Shown here: one piece after another, positions 57,000-64,000 of the stretch
Layout of the letters: each line of letters opens with the position of its first letter
How positions within the stretch are numbered: the stretch's first letter is position 1
DNA from: Scheffersomyces stipitis CBS 6054
Lineage: Eukaryota > Ascomycota > Pichiomycetes > Serinales > Debaryomycetaceae
Assembly: GCF_000209165.1 (NCBI RefSeq)
Contig: NC_009046.1
Coordinates: forward strand, 1,240,001-1,304,000
Length of the DNA stretch: 64,000 nucleotides
Reading direction: 5' to 3'
Made by a program: the position numbers and the translations under genes
Notes under the pieces: model-generated
Seen by the model: only the letters and a program-made list of their open reading frames with translations
What the model was told of the DNA's origin: nothing
The model's database searches: none

Positions 57000-59153
57000 C
57001 TATACCTTGATTGCATTGTCGTGCAACCAGCTCCGCATGCTCTGCTCATCATTCTTCTCATTAACTGCTTTGTAGATAATCTCCTCGTCATATTCTCCTT
57101 CCGACAGTATAAGCTCAAGCATCACGTTCTTGTTGGAAACAGACTCGTTCACACAGAACCAGAGTCTGTTCCTTCCCTCAACGACATGTGCCTTGTTTAT
57201 GGGAAAAGAAGGAGTCGATATCTGACGAAACAAGAATTCGTTTAACAACTGTATCAACTCCTTGAAGGGCTTCCCTTTGATTTCCGCACTAGCGTTGTAC
57301 GAGGAAGCACAGTATGGGTTGCGACACCAACCGTTGCCACACCCTTTGGTCAACTGCATCATATACCTTCTCTCTATTCTCTGCTGTAGCTTAATGTGCG
57401 TAGGGTCATGTTGGGCTATATACAAAGGACCGTAGCACAAGTCACAGAGATCTAAGTCATTAGCAGCTTCTGTACCCAATAATTTGATACAGTTCACGTT
57501 GGAACACTTTCTGAATACAGTCTTATTCCATTCGTTGAACTGGATCTTATCCAAGTCATGCATTTTGAGATGCTTTTGAAAGTCCTTGGTTCGGAAAACT
57601 TTGTTGCACTTGTAACACTCAATGGTCTTGTTGCCACAAGAATTCTCATGGTTAGTCAAGTTTTCAAACCTATCCTGGTACGTAGCCTGTCCCTGTGGTA
57701 CAATCAAATGACAGAAACGACACTGGTGAAGTTTCAGCGGACAAACAGTAGCCTTATGTTTAGTAACCAATTCTATAAAGGTTCCATATTCTTCTGTCGA
57801 AGAGCATTGGTTACACTTGTAGGCTTGATTGGTATGATACAATCTGGTGTGTTTGAATTTCAAGAGGCTCGAGTCCGAATGAAAATCCACACACACGTCA
57901 CAATGCCAATGCGACAGGGGGATCTCTTTCAAGAATACCATGTCGCATTTGGTGCATTTGACGTTATTTCTCAAACAGAACGACTCGTGGAGGACGAGCT
58001 TGTTGCTAGAAATAAGCTTCAAACAATTGGGACAACGACTGTGTCCTTCCGGCACTTCTGTATCAACTATATCTGCGTTGTTATCCTCAAGTATATCAGA
58101 AATACATGTACTGATCGTCAACGTGACTTCAGCTTCTTCATCCCAAGAAAATGGTATCAAATACAAGAACTTTTCAAGGTCGTCTATACCATCTACACTT
58201 TCATCTTTAGCCCTCTGGAGCTTGTTTAGAATGTCATCGTCCTTAAGATCAACTCGGATCACCTTGGTAGCTTTACTAGTGTTTCCATGTTGAAATCTAT
58301 TCTGAAGCAAGAAATCCTCATCCATAGTAGTGTACTTGAAGTTCTCCAAGCTAACAAACTTGTCCAAGCCAGCAATGACATCAACATTGAAAATGGCGTC
58401 GAAATTGCTACTAGCGAAGGCAAGGTTATCGAGCTTAATGAAGAGTTCGCTGTCGTATTTAGACAAGTCGATTTTGTAGATTGTTGGTTTGAACTTGGGA
58501 CTCAAGAACGAGTGAACAGTAGCTTCTACTACTGACTCTATTTCTACAATATTGTTATGTGGATTAGAGTTGAACTCAAGTTGTTGTTCGCTAGCAAGCT
58601 TATCGTTTAGCGGAACTACGTCTAGAACGATATCCGTGTCTATTATAGAAGCAGTTACTGGCTTATGAGCCTCGCCATTGATTTCTTCAATGTACAATTC
58701 GTACCGCAAATTATCATCTTCAATAACCAATGTCTCTTTGCTGGTCAAAGTAGTATAGTACTGCGTGAGTTTGTTCTCTAAGAAGTATTTCCAGTTAGTG
58801 ATGTTGGAATAAAGTTGCAAGGGCTTCAATTTGAGCGAAGTTGCCTTAGAAATAGAACTTTTCAACTGCAATTCAACTGTCACCAGCTCCGGCTCAAGCA
58901 ACTTTGTGAATATCCAATCAGGAAGAACTACAGTTTCGTCCTCCGGAGCCGAAAATTCACGAACGCCAATATAGCAACTTCCGAGCAGTTCGGATGAAGT
59001 GATCTTGAAGATCAATGGATGTGGCAATTCCAGCTCTGGAATGATATCTACAATTCTCAGTAGAACTGATGCCGGTAGAATAGCCTTATCTGAATAAGAT
59101 GGTAACTGACTCGTCGCCGGCAAGACACGAAGCTGAAAAGGAGGAATATACAT
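57000..59153 (-). CDS. UFD1-like protein with zinc fingers and AZUL-like motif
   Basis: The protein has 717 residues from the ATG at 59153. A longer start at 59297 adds 48 hydrophobic residues that look like untranslated DNA; the family usually begins near MYIPPFQL. Residues 1-200 match the UFD1 double-psi barrel: ILPASVLLRIVDIIPELELPHPLIFKI, REFSAPEDETVVLPDWIFTKLL, LQLYSNI. Zinc-finger clusters follow (about 374-570): CPNC at 374-377 with HESFC, CTKCDMVFLKEIPLSHWHC, YKCNQC...CPLKLHQCRFC and CYKCNKVFRTKDFQKHLKMH, similar to TRAF-type fingers. Then comes RRYMMQLTKGCGNGWCRNPYCASS, close to the AZUL zinc domain of UBE3A, with Cys605, 610 and 615 and a possible fourth ligand in RLWFCV. Function is inferred as ubiquitin-linked; it may bind Cdc48 or the proteasome. 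Confidence 0.8.
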   Translation of the reverse strand: MYIPPFQLRVLPATSQLPSYSDKAILPASVLLRIVDIIPELELPHPLIFKITSSELLGSCYIGVREFSAPEDETVVLPDWIFTKLLEPELVTVELQLKSSISKATSLKLKPLQLYSNITNWKYFLENKLTQYYTTLTSKETLVIEDDNLRYELYIEEINGEAHKPVTASIIDTDIVLDVVPLNDKLASEQQLEFNSNPHNNIVEIESVVEATVHSFLSPKFKPTIYKIDLSKYDSELFIKLDNLAFASSNFDAIFNVDVIAGLDKFVSLENFKYTTMDEDFLLQNRFQHGNTSKATKVIRVDLKDDDILNKLQRAKDESVDGIDDLEKFLYLIPFSWDEEAEVTLTISTCISDILEDNNADIVDTEVPEGHSRCPNCLKLISSNKLVLHESFCLRNNVKCTKCDMVFLKEIPLSHWHCDVCVDFHSDSSLLKFKHTRLYHTNQAYKCNQCSSTEEYGTFIELVTKHKATVCPLKLHQCRFCHLIVPQGQATYQDRFENLTNHENSCGNKTIECYKCNKVFRTKDFQKHLKMHDLDKIQFNEWNKTVFRKCSNVNCIKLLGTEAANDLDLCDLCYGPLYIAQHDPTHIKLQQRIERRYMMQLTKGCGNGWCRNPYCASSYNASAEIKGKPFKELIQLLNEFLFRQISTPSFPINKAHVVEGRNRLWFCVNESVSNKNVMLELILSEGEYDEEIIYKAVNEKNDEQSMRSWLHDNAIKV

Positions 59154-59484
59154 GTAGTGTCGTATAGTATATGGAGTTAAAGCCAAATGGGAATAGAAAA
59201 AATCGAATAGTGGTAGAAATTCTGGTGGCCAAAAAAGAGCCAGATATTGATTATTTATATAGATGGAGATTACGAGATAAATGCTTTTGACCTGCATGCA
59301 CCTTTTTCAAAGCATAAATGGGTGCAAAATCTGGTTACAAAGTAGTGAAGTGTCAAAGGTCTCATAGATTCTCATGAAATCTTCTAACTTGATTCAAATT
59401 GAGATGACTTATTGTTGTACCATACCAATTTAAATACTATACAAACTGTAGTCTTCTAACGTGTCTATTAGTATGCTATTTATG
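59154..59484. other. UFD1-like promoter and NOC3 3' region
   Basis: This 331 bp gap lies between two genes on the same strand. It contains the upstream in-frame ATG at 59297 and A/T-rich DNA; there is no other gene. Confidence 0.45.
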
Positions 59485-61614
59485 CTATCTGTTGTTGTTG
59501 GAGACTTTGCTGCTGTTCATCAATGTTCTCGACCCATCTCTGACCAAAGGACAGTAGTGCTTGTCAAGCAAGACATTTTCCCACAAAGTGGCAGCTCCAC
59601 TATTACTTCTTTCAAGCTCAATTTCACGATCATCTCTTTCTATTCCGAGAACGTAGCTTCCCTCTCCACTGATTCTCTCTTCTGTGTTCCACAATCCCTT
59701 CATGCTTTCATCGTATCTGCTGACTAACTTTCCAATAAACTTCAATGTGGCGAGTGATGTCTTTTCTGGAGTCTGGAGTGCTGTGAGATAAAGTCTCTTA
59801 GTAAAAGAAGCAGCCCTCGCTACTGATCCATTCTTTGAACGGAAGAAAATGAAGTCAAGACAACGCAAGAGCAACTCAGCCTTGGTGGAGACATTGACAG
59901 CAGGTTTTTCTGCTACCTGTTCCATCGACAATGGATCGGCCAATCTGAGCGTCTTGTGACTGAATTCTAAATCAGTATCTACGGATAAATCGGCCAAAAT
60001 GAGATATAAAGACGACACAAACTTGGACAAGTCGATGGTCATAGGCAATCTACCGGTTGAGCCATGGTTTAACATCAAGGAAAAAGAAGTGGCGATACAC
60101 AACAACACGGTTCTCAATTGCTTCCCGTCGTACACTCCTCCGGTTTCATCGTCGATGTTGGCATCAAAGTTACCGAGATTGTGTTCATCTATGATATCAC
60201 CCATTATTTCTCTCAACACTTCCAAGAAGTCACCTAACAAGTCAAAGTTAGCCATTTGGCCGAAACGGGCCAATCCTTCTAAGACTGAGGCCATCAATAA
60301 GGTAGCATCGTTTCTTCCAGATTCTAAAGTATGACTTCCAGCCTTCAAAATCTCCAAATACAACATCAAGAGCATTTTCAACACTTCCGCTTGGTACTTT
60401 TCACGCTGTTCAACTGTTATGGCTTGTTCAGCTCTCCTCATTTCTTCATCTATTTCCTTCCTTTCCTTTCTGGCTTTTCTTTCTTTCTTCGACAAATGAA
60501 CTCTGTCCTTCTTCTTCAACTTCTTCTGAGGCATATCATCCCTATTGTGATTGGGGTCGTAGTCTTCCAATAAAGACAAGGAAAGAAAGACGTTAATCAC
60601 AGATTCGTCCACTCTGAACTTCTTGTCTCTGATGGACTTGCACATCAACTTGATCACTTCGTGCGTGATATCCCCATTTTCTTCATCCTCTTTCAACAAA
60701 GTCTCCAACACTCTGAGCGACTTCGTGAAGATCTCAAGATCCTCTGGATTACCAGGTCTCTTGTTCAACCTCCTGATAACAATAGAAAATACTTCATTTC
60801 TGTAATTGAAGTGACGCAATGACGACAAACACAATTCACAGGCCGCCTTTGTGGCCAAGGCCCCCTTTTTGAGCTGGTCTGGAGTGATCTTCAGGTTGTT
60901 AGCAGAGTTCAGGTACGAAACTCGAGCCATTTTGCCCAAGTTGTCGATATAGTAAGTATAGTTGGAAACCAACGACTGTTCATAGGCTCTCAAGCGAGCT
61001 ACTTCCCTGCTGACTTTTTCTCTCTTTTCGGCATCGGTCAACGGCCTTATCATATAAGATGGAGCCAAGGACTTGAATACGGGGATAAGTGCCATGATTG
61101 CCAACTGTGATGTGACAATATTGTGCGATTCTGACATCTTTCTCAAACGAGTAAGACAAGAAATGTTTTCTTCTGGATCTTCGATTAGCTTAGAAGCCAA
61201 ATCTGCTACTTCTTCTTTGATCTTGTTCAAACGTTCTGTGGGTGTGAGATGGGCATCTTCATCCTCTTCTTCCTTTTGCTGTTCGTCCTCTTCTGGAACT
61301 TCTTGTTCAGGCTCTGGCTCTGATTCTGGCTCAGGTTCTTCTTCGGGCTCTATTTCACGCACAACCCTTTCGATTTTACCTTCTGATGTCTTGATAGGCA
61401 AACCTTCTACTACTTTTCCGGAATTCTTGAGCTTTCTGGGTCTCAATTCATAGTCCTGTTCTTCATTATCCCAATCGTTAGGAACATTAGAGTCATTTTC
61501 TCTTTCTTCACCAATATTGTTCTGAAACAAACCGGTAGAAAGAAGACTGTCCTTTTCCTGTTTAGCCTTCTTTCTCTTCTCCTGCTCCTTGACGTTATTC
61601 TTTCTCTTTCCCAT
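59485..61614 (-). CDS. NOC3: Ribosome biogenesis/replication factor NOC3
   Basis: The protein has 709 residues from the ATG at 61614; an in-frame ATG at 61677 would add 21 residues, but it overlaps promoter motifs, and NOC3 proteins usually begin with a basic MGKR/MAKR sequence as here. A Lys/Arg-rich start (KRKNNVKEQEKRKK) is a nuclear/nucleolar signal. An acidic EPEPE-type stretch follows (about 85-120), then the NOC3 N-terminal helical repeat (LTPTERLNKIKEEVADLASKL, SQLAIMALIPVFKSLAPSYMIRPLTDAEK) and the CBF/NOC family C-terminal helices. NOC3 exports and matures 60S precursors with Noc2 and has a role in pre-replicative complex loading. It is somewhat longer than S. cerevisiae Noc3 (663). 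Confidence 0.93.
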   Translation of the reverse strand: MGKRKNNVKEQEKRKKAKQEKDSLLSTGLFQNNIGEERENDSNVPNDWDNEEQDYELRPRKLKNSGKVVEGLPIKTSEGKIERVVREIEPEEEPEPESEPEPEQEVPEEDEQQKEEEDEDAHLTPTERLNKIKEEVADLASKLIEDPEENISCLTRLRKMSESHNIVTSQLAIMALIPVFKSLAPSYMIRPLTDAEKREKVSREVARLRAYEQSLVSNYTYYIDNLGKMARVSYLNSANNLKITPDQLKKGALATKAACELCLSSLRHFNYRNEVFSIVIRRLNKRPGNPEDLEIFTKSLRVLETLLKEDEENGDITHEVIKLMCKSIRDKKFRVDESVINVFLSLSLLEDYDPNHNRDDMPQKKLKKKDRVHLSKKERKARKERKEIDEEMRRAEQAITVEQREKYQAEVLKMLLMLYLEILKAGSHTLESGRNDATLLMASVLEGLARFGQMANFDLLGDFLEVLREIMGDIIDEHNLGNFDANIDDETGGVYDGKQLRTVLLCIATSFSLMLNHGSTGRLPMTIDLSKFVSSLYLILADLSVDTDLEFSHKTLRLADPLSMEQVAEKPAVNVSTKAELLLRCLDFIFFRSKNGSVARAASFTKRLYLTALQTPEKTSLATLKFIGKLVSRYDESMKGLWNTEERISGEGSYVLGIERDDREIELERSNSGAATLWENVLLDKHYCPLVRDGSRTLMNSSKVSNNNR

Positions 61615-61665
61615 CTTGGCGGCGATATAGTCGAATGCTACTTTGTTAAGAGATCTTAAAGCAAC

Positions 61666-61710
61666 TGAAAAATTCATCTCATCTGGGGTGTGCGTATAGT
61701 GAATTTTTCA
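61666..61710 (-). promoter_or_regulatory. NOC3: PAC and RRPE elements upstream of NOC3
   Basis: On the coding strand, GATGAG (61683-61678) is followed directly by AATTTTTCA (61674-61666), and CTGAAAAATTC lies just before (61711-61701). The arrangement resembles that upstream of TSR4 and lies 52-97 bp before the start at 61614. Confidence 0.6.
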
Positions 61711-63236
61711 GCTTACTCACGTGACACATTATTTCTATCATAGTTAAGAAGTAGACAGGCTCTATGATAACAACGAGAATCATCCACTATTGAGATGATT
61801 GGCAAATGAAAAATGATTGTATGATTACGAGGTAGAAATAGAGTTCTGCACAACTGAAATTGGACGATCCCCTCCTTTGTCAGACTTCTATGCCATGGGG
61901 CCAGACGGCGACGTTGTCTGCAACTCAGCATACACATAGAGACTACTTTGGAGTCATTAATTCACGTCCATACGTCCAACCCTCATCATTGCTCACTTAT
62001 TGTTCCTCGTTTCCTTCTCTTTGCTTCCTAATTAACTGAGCTTCTGAAATGGCTGCGAAATGCAACACCACTGCAGACTATGAGCAGATCACATGATTCA
62101 GCTGGAACTGGTCTAAAGTTTGTGCGATTTCTGTCAAGAATTTCCACCGAGACAGCCATGACAAGTGCTTCATCATCCAAACAATTCACAATGCTTCTTC
62201 TCTTAAACCGAAACCCAGTGAACACAATTCAGTACAAATCAACACAGCCCGAGTTCTGCTTCTAGATTCTGAAAAACTGCTCAGATTTTATGTATCTAAT
62301 AGTAGCGCAATTGTAACGATTTATGGTCGGAAATCATCACATGTTCGCCGACAGTTCCGCGAGGAAATACGAGCGGGACGGACTTTTTTTTCTTCTGTCT
62401 ATCCAGAGCCGAGTAGCGAAAATACTTCACCCACAAATAGCATCCGATACTATTATTGTACACCAATACCAGAACGATCACAATACGACACTACTATATA
62501 CATTCTCCCATATAAGTACAATGTCAGGCGAGCAAAAAGACTATTTCAATGTGCTAGTGAGCTCATCTCTCGTAACGTTTGATCTCAGTCCACTCACCGC
62601 GGTGCGGCTCATGGAGCCATCTTATCTCCCACTGTTTACTTTTCCTAAACGATCGTTTAGCCCGCGAAAATTTTTCCTGTCTCGTCGTACCGGGCCCTTG
62701 TAGGGAGACTTTTTTTTCACCCACGCTATTGTTCTGCTTATTTGCGAATCTGCTTATAGGTTACTCTTTCTGCTAGAGATCTATTTATTTGATCTTGTTC
62801 ATCAGCTACTACTGCTATTCGTCTGCTTGCTAGAACAGGCTATCAGTTCGTTCTGCTTATTTGTGCGCTCCATTGCTAGCCCAATCAGTAAACCGAGTCT
62901 ATACGATATCACGTGAACTGAGTGTATTTGCTCCTTTTGCTAGATAGTGAAAAAGCTACAGAATATCATAACGATTGTAAACTTTCCTTATCCAGCTTTC
63001 ACATTCGCGTATAGCTTATTGCTGCTTGTTATTTGAAGCTATTGCTATCTGACGCTGCTGGTATTAACATAGCTACTGATATTGCTATTACTATCGTTTA
63101 ATAATTCCATACTGGCATTTCTAAATCATTAATTGATATCTTTAGGTGATACTCTTCCTTGCTATTAATTTTGCTGTCTTGCTAGTTTTCATTTCATCGT
63201 CGCCATACCAATACCTAATTCATTTTTATTCTTCCA
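61711..63236. other. Divergent promoter region of NOC3 and ERG5
   Basis: This long gap has two TCACGTG sites (61717-61723, 62909-62915), three Upc2-like sterol motifs and many TTGCT/CTGCT words in the 500 bp before ERG5. GTTCTGCTTATTTG is repeated exactly at 62731 and 62850. ORFs of up to 126 codons on the plus strand (62323-62703) look like noise. Confidence 0.5.
62645..62660. promoter_or_regulatory. ERG5: Palindromic Upc2-like sterol response site
   Basis: CTAAACGATCGTTTAG is a perfect 16-bp palindrome made of two overlapping TCGTTTAG sites, the form bound by Upc2/Ecm22 in S. cerevisiae. Further single motifs lie at 62900-62906 (TCGTATA on the minus strand) and 63094-63100 (TCGTTTA). All precede ERG5, a sterol gene known to be Upc2-regulated. 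Confidence 0.55.
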
Positions 63237-64000
63237 ATGAGTTTCAATACTACTTCGCCTTTGGCTGTCGGTTACAAGAATGCCCAACAGTATCTCGATA
63301 TCGAGACCTTTATCACAAAGGCTCAAGAGACCTACTCGTCCTTAACATGGATCCAATTGATCTTTTCGGTTATTGCTATTATCTTATCGTATGACCAGAT
63401 CATGTACCAGATCAGGAAAGGGTCTATTGCCGGTCCCAGATTCAAGATCTGGCCCATCATTGGTCCCTTCTTGGAGTCTTTAGACCCTAAGTTTGAAGAA
63501 TACAAGGCCAAATGGGATTCCGGTGAATTATCGTGTGTTTCTATTTTCCACAAGTTTGTCGTTATTGCATCTTCCAGAGACTTGGCCAGAAAGATTTTGG
63601 CTTCCCCCAAGTACGTCAAGCCTTGTGTCGTAGATGTAGCCATCAAGATCTTGAGACCTACCAACTGGGTCTTCTTAGATGGTAAACAACATACCGACTA
63701 CAGAAGATCGTTGAACGGTTTATTCTCGCAAAAGGCCTTGGAGATCTACATTCCTGTCCAGGAAAAGTACATGGATATCTACTTAGACAAGTTCACCAAG
63801 TTTGATGGACCAAGAGAATTCTTCCCCGAGTTCAGAGAATTGTTGTGTGCCTTGTCGTTGAGAACTTTCTGTGGTGACTACATTACCGAGGAACAAATTG
63901 CATTGATCGCTGACAACTACTACCGTATCACCGCTGCCTTGGAGTTGGTCAACTTCCCCATTATCATTCCATACACCAAGACTTGGTACGGGAAAAAGAT
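63237..64000 (+). CDS. ERG5: Sterol C-22 desaturase ERG5 (CYP61), 3' end outside window
   Basis: The frame opens at the ATG at 63237 (MSFNTTSPLAVGYKNAQQYL) and runs to the window edge: 254 complete codons, no stop. A membrane anchor lies at about 38-56 (WIQLIFSVIAIILS), followed by the proline-containing hinge GPRFKIWPIIGPFLESL typical of CYP61. Further family features are VSIFHKFVVIASSRDLARKIL, the C-helix region NWVFLDGKQHTDYRRSLNGLF and LRTFCGDYI. The heme Cys and the ExxR motif are beyond the edge. Erg5 introduces the C22(23) double bond in ergosterol synthesis in the ER. Confidence 0.95.
   Translation, partial: MSFNTTSPLAVGYKNAQQYLDIETFITKAQETYSSLTWIQLIFSVIAIILSYDQIMYQIRKGSIAGPRFKIWPIIGPFLESLDPKFEEYKAKWDSGELSCVSIFHKFVVIASSRDLARKILASPKYVKPCVVDVAIKILRPTNWVFLDGKQHTDYRRSLNGLFSQKALEIYIPVQEKYMDIYLDKFTKFDGPREFFPEFRELLCALSLRTFCGDYITEEQIALIADNYYRITAALELVNFPIIIPYTKTWYGKK

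Noticed and set aside
59154..59297. 48-residue N-terminal extension of the UFD1-like protein
   Set aside because: Hydrophobic and low in charge, not shared with the UFD1 fold; the ATG at 59153 is followed directly by the family start.

Overview
This is nuclear DNA of a budding yeast, most likely a CUG-Ser (CTG) clade species close to Scheffersomyces (Pichia) stipitis; the species is inference. The clues are these. Genes are mostly uninterrupted, and the few introns are 5'-biased with GTATGT/GTAAGT donors and a perfect TACTAAC branch point. There is a nuclear gene for the 49-kDa subunit of respiratory complex I, which Saccharomyces lacks. CTG codons are rare, and one falls where the PP2C fold expects Ser/Thr/Cys. 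Nearly every conserved gene has a recognisable S. cerevisiae counterpart.

Layout. 0-8 kb: an unrecognised coiled-coil protein cut by the window edge, an orphan P-loop GTPase-like protein, a bacterial-type GH130 glycoside phosphorylase, and the PP2C phosphatase PTC4. 8-19 kb: IQG1 (IQGAP) and CRN1 (coronin), convergent with 57 bp between their stop codons; BOL3; PRT1 (eIF3b). 19-32 kb: SPC72-like spindle-pole protein, proteasome alpha7 PRE10, palmitoyltransferase PFA4, a 1-Cys peroxiredoxin, an unknown nuclear protein, complex I 49 kDa subunit, and a JID1-like mitochondrial J-protein. 33-47 kb: CDC34 (E2), SLM4/EGO3-like, PRM10, TSR4, mitochondrial IF2 (IFM1), DBF4. 48-64 kb: SSH4, initiator tRNA-Met, GEP7-like, RAD6 (E2), vacuolar protease PRB1, a UFD1/zinc-finger/AZUL-like protein, NOC3, and the 5' part of ERG5 at the right edge.

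Four genes have introns that a plain reading-frame scan misses: CRN1 (1), PRE10 (2), PFA4 (1) and RAD6 (2). In CRN1 and PRE10 the first coding exon is only 5 and 3 nucleotides.

Genes are independent transcription units; I see no operon-like arrangement and no transposon, CRISPR or viral sequence. Themes recur by function: ubiquitin/proteasome (CDC34, RAD6, PRE10, SSH4, UFD1-like), ribosome production and translation (PRT1, TSR4, NOC3, IFM1, initiator tRNA), cytoskeleton and cell cycle (IQG1, CRN1, SPC72, DBF4, CDC34) and mitochondria (complex I subunit, BOL3, JID1-like, IFM1, GEP7-like). Promoters carry shared short motifs: CTGAAAAATT (RRPE-like) upstream of PRT1, IFM1, TSR4 and NOC3; TCACGTG (Cbf1-like) thirteen times in non-coding DNA; an inverted pair of Upc2-like sterol sites upstream of ERG5.
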